Shown here piece after piece: positions 44,076 to 51,472 of a DNA stretch of 53,574 nucleotides. The stretch's first letter is position 1. The number at the start of each line of letters is the position of its first letter. This stretch comes from Saprospiraceae bacterium (GTDB lineage: Bacteria; Bacteroidota; Bacteroidia; Chitinophagales; Saprospiraceae), in contig JALSGS010000015.1 in assembly GCA_026982695.1 (NCBI GenBank), positions 1 to 53,574 of the forward strand, written 5' to 3'. A model generated the notes under the pieces. The model did no database searches and was not told the DNA's origin. It saw nothing but the letters and a program-made list of their open reading frames with translations. A program made the translations under genes and the position numbers.

Positions 44076-46208
44076 ATGAGCCAGGTAGAAAAGTTTTACT
44101 ACGACAATGGCATCGTGCGCAAGTTCGCCATTGCCACGACGGTGTGGGGAGCAGTAGGCATGATCGTGGGCCTGTGGCTTGCCCTCGAATTGGTGTTTCC
44201 AAGCCTGAACCTAGAGCTTCCTTACACGACATTTGGCCGCATCCGGCCACTGCATACCAATGCAGCGATCTTTGCTTTTGTGGGCAACGGCATATTTATG
44301 GGTGTGTACTACTCCCTTCAGCGTCTGTTAAAGACGCGCATGTACAGCGATTTGCTGAGTAACCTTCACTTCTGGGGGTGGCAGCTCATCATTGTGTTGG
44401 CGGCACTAACGCTGCCAATGGGTATTACCAGCTCACATGAATATGCCGAGTTGGAATGGCCTATCGACATCCTCATTGCGTTGGTTTGGGTTATCTTCGG
44501 TATCAACATGTTTGGTACGATCCTCAAGCGGCGTGAGGAGCATCTCTATGTGGCTATCTGGTTCTATATCGCTACTTGGGTGACGGTCACCATGCTGCAC
44601 ATAGGTAATAACCTCGAGGTTCCTGTGAGCTTTTGGAAGAGCTATCCCGTCTTTGCAGGTGTACAAGATGCCCTGGTGCAGTGGTGGTACGGTCACAATG
44701 CGGTGGCTTTCTTCCTTACTACGCCCTATCTGGGGTTGATGTATTACTTCGTCCCTAAGGCTGCCAACCGGCCAGTGTACAGCTACAAGCTGTCTATTAT
44801 TCACTTCTGGGCGTTGATCTTTATCTACATCTGGGCGGGCCCCCACCACTTGCTCTATACGGCACTTCCCGACTGGGCACAGTCGTTGGGTACAGTCTTT
44901 TCCGTGATGCTGATTGCCCCTTCTTGGGGTGGCATGCTCAATGGCTTGCTCACCTTGCGGGGGGCATGGGATCGCGTGCGGCAAGACCCAATTTTGAAGT
45001 TTATGGTGGTGGCCGTGACGGCGTATGGGATGGCTACTTTTGAAGGGCCGATGCTTTCGGTCAAGAGCGTAAATGCCATTAGCCACTTTACCGATTGGAC
45101 AATTGGCCACGTGCATGTGGGCACGCTGGGCTGGAATGGCATGCTGACTTTTGGCGCGTTGTATTGGCTCATTCCGCGCCTATACAATACGAAATTGCAT
45201 TCGGTAAAGTTGGCCAACACACATTTCTGGATTGCTACGCTTGGCATTTTGTTCTACGTCATTCCCATGTATTGGGCTGGATGGACACAGAGCTTGATGT
45301 GGAAACAGTTTTTGCCGGAAGGCATCCTGAAATACGGCAACTTCCTCGATACAGTTACGCAGATCTTGCCCATGTACGGCATGCGCGCTTTTGGCGGCAC
45401 GCTCTACTTGACGGGGGCGTTCATCATGGTGTATAATCTATGGAAGACGGCACAGCAGGGCTCATTTGTTGGTGAAGAGGCTGCAGAGGCGCCAGCGCGT
45501 GTGCGCGTAGCAGGCCATAGCGATGGATATTGGCACCGCTGGATTGAACGGCGCCCCATCCAGATGTTGCTCCTCAGCCTTGTGTTGGTGGCTATTGGTG
45601 GGCTGGTAGAGATCATACCTATGTTTACCATCGATAGCAATGTGCCACGCATCGAATCGGTCAAGCCTTATACACCTCTGGAATTAGAGGGCCGTGATAT
45701 CTACATCCGAGAAGGTTGCTTGGGGTGTCACTCGCAAATGGTGCGTCCTTTCCGCTCGGAAGTAGAGCGTTATGGCGAGTATTCCAAGTCGGGTGAGTTT
45801 ATCTATGATCGGCCATTTTTGTGGGGGTCGAAGCGCACAGGGCCCGATTTGCATCGGGTAGGAGGCAAGTACTCTCATAGCTGGCACTTCAACCATTTAG
45901 TTGATCCCACCTCCACTTCTTCGGGGTCCATCATGCCCAAATATCCTTGGTTGGCAGAAAACGATTTGGACTATTCGCTTATCAAAGACAAGATCCGCGT
46001 GTTGCGCGGTTTAGGCACACCCTATGAGCCTGGTTATGAAGAGATCGCAGAAGAGGACTTGAAGCTTCAGGCCAAAATGATCGCTGAGGAGTTGCGCCGA
46101 GATGGCATTGATTACGAAGGCCTGGAAAATAAAGAGATCATTGCTGTGATCGCCTATCTCCAGCGCCTCGGTACCGATATTAAAGTCAAGCAACAAGCTG
46201 AAAAGTAA
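44076..46208 (+). CDS. ccoNO: Fused cbb3 cytochrome c oxidase subunits I and II (CcoN-CcoO)
   Basis: This 710-residue protein joins CcoN (about residues 1-490) to CcoO. The CcoN part has twelve or so membrane helices, TNAAIFAFVGNGIFMG with a haem-ligand His just before it, WWYGHNAVAF with active-site His, and HFWALIFIYIWAGPHHLLYT with the copper-site His pair. The CcoO part has one membrane anchor and the haem c motif CLGCH at 548-552 followed by SQMVRPF. It reduces oxygen with high affinity. The fusion is common in Bacteroidota, whereas the classic operon has two genes. The start at 44076 is preferred; 44025 would overlap ccoS. Confidence 0.95.
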   Translation: MSQVEKFYYDNGIVRKFAIATTVWGAVGMIVGLWLALELVFPSLNLELPYTTFGRIRPLHTNAAIFAFVGNGIFMGVYYSLQRLLKTRMYSDLLSNLHFWGWQLIIVLAALTLPMGITSSHEYAELEWPIDILIALVWVIFGINMFGTILKRREEHLYVAIWFYIATWVTVTMLHIGNNLEVPVSFWKSYPVFAGVQDALVQWWYGHNAVAFFLTTPYLGLMYYFVPKAANRPVYSYKLSIIHFWALIFIYIWAGPHHLLYTALPDWAQSLGTVFSVMLIAPSWGGMLNGLLTLRGAWDRVRQDPILKFMVVAVTAYGMATFEGPMLSVKSVNAISHFTDWTIGHVHVGTLGWNGMLTFGALYWLIPRLYNTKLHSVKLANTHFWIATLGILFYVIPMYWAGWTQSLMWKQFLPEGILKYGNFLDTVTQILPMYGMRAFGGTLYLTGAFIMVYNLWKTAQQGSFVGEEAAEAPARVRVAGHSDGYWHRWIERRPIQMLLLSLVLVAIGGLVEIIPMFTIDSNVPRIESVKPYTPLELEGRDIYIREGCLGCHSQMVRPFRSEVERYGEYSKSGEFIYDRPFLWGSKRTGPDLHRVGGKYSHSWHFNHLVDPTSTSSGSIMPKYPWLAENDLDYSLIKDKIRVLRGLGTPYEPGYEEIAEEDLKLQAKMIAEELRRDGIDYEGLENKEIIAVIAYLQRLGTDIKVKQQAEK

Positions 46209-46217
46209 CCCATTTGC

Positions 46218-46246
46218 TGGCGGGTGGAAAGCCTTCTCGCCCGCCA
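46218..46246 (+). promoter_or_regulatory. Intercistronic hairpin between ccoNO and ccoQ
   Basis: TGGCGGG (46218-46224) and CCCGCCA (46240-46246) form a perfect 7-bp stem with a 15-base loop, ten bases after the ccoNO stop. No U tract follows. It may stabilise or process the transcript. Confidence 0.5.
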
Positions 46247-46267
46247 CACTACAAAAACAAGACAGTT

Positions 46268-46462
46268 ATGTTTAGATATCTGATACAATCTCAGACTCAT
46301 GATCTTAACTGGATGGCCATTTTCGCCTTAGTGACGTTCTTCACCATTTTCTTAGTGGCTATCTGGCTGGTACTGGTGCGCGATCGTGCCTTTTACGACC
46401 ACATGGCCAGCCTTCCGCTTGATGATTCCAAACCTGAAAAAGCAAATCAAGATGAAGCATAA
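46268..46462 (+). CDS. ccoQ: CcoQ-like small cbb3 oxidase subunit
   Basis: This 64-residue protein has one membrane helix (about residues 15-38) followed by VRDRAFYDHMASLPLDD, similar to the short tail of CcoQ/FixQ proteins, which stabilise the oxidase. The ATG at 46268 follows a hairpin. The last 11 bases overlap the start of ccoP. Sequence similarity in this family is low, so position carries most of the weight. Confidence 0.8.
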   Translation: MFRYLIQSQTHDLNWMAIFALVTFFTIFLVAIWLVLVRDRAFYDHMASLPLDDSKPEKANQDEA

Positions 46463-47390
46463 ATCGACCATCCGAATTGTTGCGACGGTGTGGAGCCTGC
46501 TCATGGGAGGGCTTGTGGTCGCACAAGATCAGGCAAGTAGCGGCACCGATCCGCATTTTCTGGATCGACTCATGACCCAAATCATCATTGCATTGGGCGC
46601 TATAGTGGTGATTATGGCCTTTTATACCATCGTGCGCCTATTTACGCTCGTGACGCGTATGCAGGAGTTGGAGTATCTGAAACAGCAGGGTGTAGATGTT
46701 TCTAAATACTTGGAAGAGAAAGAAAAGCACTCCTGGTGGGACCGCTTCATGAAGTCGATGACTAAAGCAGTACCTGTAGAGCGCGAAGAAGAAGTGATGT
46801 TCGATCACGAATACGATGGCATCCGCGAGTTGGACAACAGCTTGCCGCCGTGGTGGGTAGCACTATTTTACGTAACGATCATTTTCGGAGTGGTGTATAT
46901 GTCGTATTATCACTTTTTGGGCTATGGCCCTAGCTCCGAAGAAGAATTTCGGATGGAAGTGGAGCAAGCCGAAAAAGCAGTGGCAGCCTACAAAGCTCAG
47001 ATGGGGGCTACTATTGACGAGACCAACGTGACCTTGCTAACTGACGAACAAGAATTGTCTATTGGGCAATCGATCTTTGAAGCCAACTGTGCCGCTTGCC
47101 ATTTGCCAGATGGATCAGGACAGATTGGGCCTAACCTCACGGATGAATTTTGGATTCACGGATGTAGCATCGGCGATGTGTTTCATATTATCTCAGAAGG
47201 TGTACCAGCAAAGGGAATGATTTCGTGGAAGACCCAATTGAGGCCGCAGGACATTCAACGCGTGGCGAGTTACATCCTCACTGAGCTAGCTGGTACCAAC
47301 AAAGAGGGCAAGGCACCTGAAGGTGAGAAGTGTCAACCTCAAGCTATGGAAGAATCGGAAGTGGCTGGCGATGAAGTAGGCATGAATTGA
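46452..47390 (+). CDS. ccoP: Cbb3 oxidase subunit III, CcoP, with a single haem c site
   Basis: This 312-residue protein has a signal-like N-terminal helix, a second helix (about residues 38-60), the LDNSLPPWWVALFYVTIIFG membrane anchor typical of CcoP, and one cytochrome c domain with CAACH at 213-217 and the axial Met in AKGMISWK. Classical CcoP has two haem c motifs; only one is present here, as in other Bacteroidota. It passes electrons from soluble cytochrome c to the catalytic subunit. The ATG at 46452 overlaps ccoQ by 11 bases. Confidence 0.93.
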   Translation: MKHKSTIRIVATVWSLLMGGLVVAQDQASSGTDPHFLDRLMTQIIIALGAIVVIMAFYTIVRLFTLVTRMQELEYLKQQGVDVSKYLEEKEKHSWWDRFMKSMTKAVPVEREEEVMFDHEYDGIRELDNSLPPWWVALFYVTIIFGVVYMSYYHFLGYGPSSEEEFRMEVEQAEKAVAAYKAQMGATIDETNVTLLTDEQELSIGQSIFEANCAACHLPDGSGQIGPNLTDEFWIHGCSIGDVFHIISEGVPAKGMISWKTQLRPQDIQRVASYILTELAGTNKEGKAPEGEKCQPQAMEESEVAGDEVGMN

Positions 47391-47405
47391 TCCGATCCTG
47401 GCTCA

Positions 47406-47428
47406 GGGGCAGCTGTGAAGGCTGCCCC
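47406..47428 (+). promoter_or_regulatory. Intercistronic hairpin between ccoP and ccoG
   Basis: GGGGCAGC (47406-47413) and GCTGCCCC (47421-47428) form a perfect 8-bp stem around a 7-base loop, 15 bases after the ccoP stop. There is no U tract downstream, so it is more likely a stabilising or processing structure than a full terminator. Confidence 0.55.
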
Positions 47429-47495
47429 ACAATCTCGATTTGCTGTTCTGTAAAACCCATTGCGTCCACCTCCACCATTGTAAAATCTATGGAAG

Positions 47496-48998
47496 ATGAA
47501 TCGACAGATATCCGCTCGAGAAAAAGAAGCTTATCGCGATCGCATCGCTACGGTGGACGAATCGGGGAAGCGCATTTGGATTTATCCCAAGAAGCCCAAA
47601 GGTCGCTATTACCGGTGGCGCACGTATGTGAGTTGGGGGTTGCTGGCTTTCCTGTTTGGTGCACCTTTCATCAAGATACATGGCGAGCCCATGTTCTTGT
47701 TCAACGTGTTGGAGCGCAAATTCATTCTTTTTGGTTTGCCTTTTATGCCGCAGGACTTTCACTTGTTCGTGTTGGCCATGCTCACCCTGGTAGTTTTTAT
47801 CATTTTGTTCACTGTGGTATGGGGACGCTTGTTCTGCGGATGGGTATGCCCGCAGACCATTTTTATGGAGATGGTCTTCCGAAAGATCGAGTACTGGATT
47901 GATGGCGATGCCAACCAGCAGCGCAAGCTGGTCAAAATGCCGTGGAACAAGGAGAAAATCCTCAAGCGCGTGGCCAAATACAGCATCTTCTTTGCCATTG
48001 CCGTGCTGGTGGCCAATACATTCCTGGCCTGGATTATCGGCGTAGACCAGGTAATGCAGATTGCTTCTGAACCCATTGCTCAGCACAAGGCGGGCTTTAC
48101 GGCCATGCTGTTGTTTTCAGGCGCTTTCTTTTTTGTGTTTAGCTACTTGCGCGAGCAAGTGTGTGTAGCGATTTGCCCTTATGGGCGTCTGCAGGGCGTA
48201 TTGCTCGACAACAACTCCATTGTCGTTATTTATGACTTTGTGCGTGGCGAACCGCGCGGCAAGCTGCGCAAAAAGCGCAAGCCTACAAACCCCGTTGCAG
48301 CCATCCAGCAAAACGTAAGTAAAGAATTGGCTGCACAACAGCTCGAGTCGACCCCAGAAGAAAAACCCCTTAAAATCCAAGGCGATTGTATCGATTGCAA
48401 ACTCTGTGTGCAAGTGTGCCCTACAGGTATCGACATTCGCAATGGCACCCAGCTGGAATGCATCAACTGCACGGCCTGCATCGACGCGTGCGATGCCGTG
48501 ATGGACAAGATCAAAAAACCACGTGGCCTTATTCGGTACGACAGCTACAATGGCATTGTCGAGGGCCGAAAAACCATCTGGACGCCTCGCGTCATTGGCT
48601 ATACGGTTGTACTGGCCTTACTGATTGTAGCTAATATCGTATTGCTCAGCACACGCGGCATCGGCGAAGCAGTTATTTTGCGCCAGCCGGGCTTTACCTA
48701 TAAGGAAACCAATGAAGGTATGCTCATGAACCTCTATCAATTTAGGGTGTACAACAAGACTACTGAAGACATGCCCATCGACTTTAGGCTCCTCAACGAA
48801 CCACAAGCGCAGATCCGTGTGGTCGGTGTGGATACTACTTTAGTGGTACCTGCAGGAGACATGGCCGAGGGAAACCTCATGATTGAGCTACCTAAAGAAG
48901 CAATGGACCAGCGCAAAAAACGCGTGTTCGTAGAAGTGGTCAGTGGCGATCGAAGAGTGGACAAGGTAAAAACCACCTTCCTGGGGCCTTTTCAATAG
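47496..48998 (+). CDS. ccoG: Cbb3 oxidase assembly protein CcoG (Cu2+ reductase, RdxA type)
   Basis: This 500-residue polyferredoxin has about five membrane helices. CGWVCPQTIFMEM and CPYGRLQGVLLD are the conserved membrane Cys motifs. Two 4Fe-4S ferredoxin sites follow, CIDCKLCVQVCPTGID and CINCTACIDACD (about residues 300-335). A periplasmic immunoglobulin-like C-terminal domain (about 390-500) ends it. CcoG reduces copper for insertion into the oxidase. It stands between ccoP and ccoH with normal length. Confidence 0.93.
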   Translation: MNRQISAREKEAYRDRIATVDESGKRIWIYPKKPKGRYYRWRTYVSWGLLAFLFGAPFIKIHGEPMFLFNVLERKFILFGLPFMPQDFHLFVLAMLTLVVFIILFTVVWGRLFCGWVCPQTIFMEMVFRKIEYWIDGDANQQRKLVKMPWNKEKILKRVAKYSIFFAIAVLVANTFLAWIIGVDQVMQIASEPIAQHKAGFTAMLLFSGAFFFVFSYLREQVCVAICPYGRLQGVLLDNNSIVVIYDFVRGEPRGKLRKKRKPTNPVAAIQQNVSKELAAQQLESTPEEKPLKIQGDCIDCKLCVQVCPTGIDIRNGTQLECINCTACIDACDAVMDKIKKPRGLIRYDSYNGIVEGRKTIWTPRVIGYTVVLALLIVANIVLLSTRGIGEAVILRQPGFTYKETNEGMLMNLYQFRVYNKTTEDMPIDFRLLNEPQAQIRVVGVDTTLVVPAGDMAEGNLMIELPKEAMDQRKKRVFVEVVSGDRRVDKVKTTFLGPFQ

Positions 48999-49062
48999 AA
49001 AAGAGGCTCACCCATTTTTGAGTGGCCTACTCCTCCTCTTACTCATTAAAAACACACCGGAT

Positions 49063-49503
49063 ATGAAGTTCCATTGGGGTTGGGGCATAGCGATTGTCTA
49101 CACCACCTTCGTCGTAGTGATGGTCACGCTCGTCGTCAAAAGCAAATCGGTGGATCACACGCTCGTAGCTGAAGACTACTATGCCCAAGACATTGCTTAT
49201 CAGCAACACTACGACAAGTTAGCCAATGCCGCTTCGCTGAAGGAAGATTTGAAAATTTACGCAGATCGGAATACTAATCAAGTCGTACTCCACTTTCCAG
49301 CTGAAGTGGGCAAGCCCTCGGGGCAGGTGGTGTTTTTTCGCCCTTCAGACAAAAGCATGGACAAAACGATGAACATCGAAGTTGATTCGCATGGCGAGAT
49401 GCGCGTGCCGATGAGGCAGCTAGCACCTGGCCTTTGGCGTATCAAAGTAGACTGGCAAGCAGGAGGCAGGGCGTTCTTTAAAGAAGTCAAACTCTTTTTG
49501 TAG
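49063..49503 (+). CDS. ccoH: FixH/CcoH-family cbb3 oxidase assembly protein
   Basis: This 146-residue protein has one N-terminal helix (about residues 5-27), then VDHTLVAEDYYAQDIAYQQ, the conserved region of FixH proteins, and a small beta domain with LAPGLWRIKVDWQAGG. CcoH helps assemble the oxidase and stays bound to it. The ATG at 49063 (MKFHWGWG) is preferred over a TTG at 49018. It follows ccoG directly. Confidence 0.9.
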   Translation: MKFHWGWGIAIVYTTFVVVMVTLVVKSKSVDHTLVAEDYYAQDIAYQQHYDKLANAASLKEDLKIYADRNTNQVVLHFPAEVGKPSGQVVFFRPSDKSMDKTMNIEVDSHGEMRVPMRQLAPGLWRIKVDWQAGGRAFFKEVKLFL

Positions 49504-49537
49504 ACTATTGGACTAAACCCACTGCAAAGTATTGTTT

Positions 49538-50242
49538 ATGCATACCTTTTTGGCTGCATTTACCATTGGGCTAATGGGCAGTGTACACTGTGTAGGCATG
49601 TGTGGACCTATTGCCTTGTCGTTGCCTGGGGTGGGCAATACTTCGCGCTGGACGCGCTTTGCTGCAGTGTGGATGTATCAGCTGGGGCGTATCCTTACCT
49701 ATCTGTTGTTAGGAGGAGTGATTGGATTACTGGGAAAAGGTTTTTTTCTTGCAGGGTTGCAGTCCTGGCTTTCGGTAGGTGCTGGAGTATTGTTGCTGGT
49801 AATTGTTGTGGGGTCTATTAGTGTCGAACACCGCTTGGTGCAATGGCCGTGGCTCAGTGAACAGTGGTTGCATTTGCGGCGATTATTGTCGCGGCAATTG
49901 TCCAGGCATGGCTATCGAGCGCATTTCTACACGGGTATGCTCAATGGCTTGCTACCTTGTGGCTTGGTATATTTGGCCATAGTGGGGGCAGTTAATACGG
50001 GTTCTGTATGGCAAGGTGCAGGCTATATGGCGAGCTTTGGCCTAGGTACGGTGCCTTTGATGACGGCTACGGCTCTGGCAGGAAAGGTCATTCGAGGGCA
50101 ATGGCGCACGAAAATTTATCGACTGATACCCGTGTTTATCGCTCTTATGGGCGTATGGCTCATCATGAGGGGATTGCATTTTCACCTACCTATAGATTTC
50201 CGCTTTTGGCAAGAAGCCCAAGATATCCCCATGTGCCATTGA
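49538..50242 (+). CDS. SafE/UreH-like membrane protein of the cbb3 locus
   Basis: This 234-residue protein has six predicted membrane helices. The first contains GSVHCVGMCGPI (His17, Cys18, Cys22), the metal-site motif of the DsbD-like/UreH transporter group, and a second repeat has GLLPCGLVYLAI. It is often annotated as sulfite exporter TauE/SafE, but its position after ccoH and the Cys-rich first helix suggest copper handling during cbb3 assembly. The ATG at 49538 is preferred over a TTG at 49532. It is the last gene of the cco run. Confidence 0.85.
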   Translation: MHTFLAAFTIGLMGSVHCVGMCGPIALSLPGVGNTSRWTRFAAVWMYQLGRILTYLLLGGVIGLLGKGFFLAGLQSWLSVGAGVLLLVIVVGSISVEHRLVQWPWLSEQWLHLRRLLSRQLSRHGYRAHFYTGMLNGLLPCGLVYLAIVGAVNTGSVWQGAGYMASFGLGTVPLMTATALAGKVIRGQWRTKIYRLIPVFIALMGVWLIMRGLHFHLPIDFRFWQEAQDIPMCH

Positions 50243-50263
50243 GGTAAAGAACAATGGCTGGGA

Positions 50264-50326
50264 GCAAGCACTTTTTTTTTGCCCTTTTGTCTGCTTTTTA
50301 CTTTTTTCTGAAAAAATAGTGCTTGC
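50264..50326 (+). repeat. Long-loop inverted repeat after the cco locus
   Basis: GCAAGCACT (50264-50272) and AGTGCTTGC (50318-50326) are perfectly complementary; the stem can extend through the T run after the left arm and the A run before the right arm. The loop is about 35 bases and T-rich. It lies between the SafE-like gene and the GH114-like gene, and could stop transcription or shape the leader of the latter. Confidence 0.5.
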
Positions 50327-50395
50327 CAAACATTCTTAAGTGCCAAAGGATGTTACTTGGATGCTTAGCTTTTTACCCAAAAAACATAAAGTAAG

Positions 50396-51373
50396 ATGAA
50401 CATGAAACGCACTTCTGTGGGAGTGCTTGTCGGTCTATTGTTAGGTGTTGTGTGGACAAGCTGTCGCCTTTTTGACAACCCCGAACTGCCACAACTGATC
50501 TTGCCCATTGAAAATTGGGCTTATCAGCTGCAAGATGCCGAGCCCGATAGCATTGCAGGCTCGGGATTTGATCTCATCGTAATGGATTATTCTCGGGATG
50601 GATCAGATGAAATGCAGTACAGCCCCCAAGAGGTGCAACAAATGGCACAGTCGGGTGTGATGCCTGTGGCTTATCTGAGTATTGGCGAAGCAGAAGATTA
50701 TCGCTTTTACTGGGACAGCACCTGGTACACGCAACCACCTGACTGGCTAGGCAATGTAAATCCTGATTGGGAAGGCAACTTTGCTGTAAAGTACTGGGAT
50801 CCTGAATGGCAGCAAATCGTGTTTAGTTATATCGACAGAATTATAGATCAAGGATTTGTAGGGCTCTACCTCGACAAGATCGATGAATACGAGTATTGGT
50901 CAGATAGTGAAAATGGCGAATCCCTTTTGCTCAGTGAAGAAGAGGCAGCTCAGAGAATGATAGATTTTATCATTGCGATTAGCGATTATGCACGAGAAAA
51001 AGTAGATGGATCTTTTCTGATTATCCCCCAAAATGGAGATCCCATCCTTGCATACGACGATGGCACCTTACTCAGCAAAGTGTCGGGTTGGGGTGCAGAA
51101 GACCTCTTCTATAACGGTACTGAGCTTTGGGACAGTGAAGAAGCACAATGGATCAGCCAGTATCGATTGCCTCATTTGGAAGAAGTGCGTGCAGCAGGAT
51201 TGCCAGTCCTTAGTGTGGACTACGTAGACGACGGTACTGGCTATAGTAGCCAAAACAAGGCGCGTATCGATCAGTATCGGCAATTAGCTTTATCGCATGG
51301 CTTCATCCCCTACGTAGCGCTAGAAAACAGGACACTCGATATACTGCACGTGATTCCAGGAGTACAGCCATAA
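50396..51373 (+). CDS. GH114-like (endo-alpha-1,4-polygalactosaminidase family) lipoprotein
   Basis: This 325-residue protein has a lipoprotein signal (candidate lipobox Cys23 in TSCRLF). A TIM-barrel of the GH114/TM1410 type follows, with FDLIVMDYSRDG, VMPVAYLSIGEAEDYRFYW, GFVGLYLDKIDEYEYW (candidate catalytic Asp/Glu) and LPVLSVDYVDDGTG. The family includes enzymes that cut galactosaminogalactan-type polymers; many bacterial members are uncharacterised. An upstream TATA-rich stretch is present but no clear promoter. It is convergent with the adhesin gene. Confidence 0.85.
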   Translation: MNMKRTSVGVLVGLLLGVVWTSCRLFDNPELPQLILPIENWAYQLQDAEPDSIAGSGFDLIVMDYSRDGSDEMQYSPQEVQQMAQSGVMPVAYLSIGEAEDYRFYWDSTWYTQPPDWLGNVNPDWEGNFAVKYWDPEWQQIVFSYIDRIIDQGFVGLYLDKIDEYEYWSDSENGESLLLSEEEAAQRMIDFIIAISDYAREKVDGSFLIIPQNGDPILAYDDGTLLSKVSGWGAEDLFYNGTELWDSEEAQWISQYRLPHLEEVRAAGLPVLSVDYVDDGTGYSSQNKARIDQYRQLALSHGFIPYVALENRTLDILHVIPGVQP

Positions 51374-51402
51374 AAGGTGATATTGGTGATAATCGAGTAG
51401 CG

Positions 51403-51441
51403 TCGAAGCCGGTCACCTCTGCATTGGGCGACCGGCTTCGA
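51403..51441. terminator. Hairpin between convergent GH114-like and adhesin genes
   Basis: TCGAAGCCGGTC (51403-51414) and GACCGGCTTCGA (51430-51441) pair over 12 bp with a 15-base loop, midway between two convergent stop codons. No clear T tract follows on either strand, but the position and strength of the stem suggest a shared terminator. Confidence 0.6.
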
Positions 51442-51472
51442 TCAATTCACGGTGCTTGTTCTTCAAGGGTTT

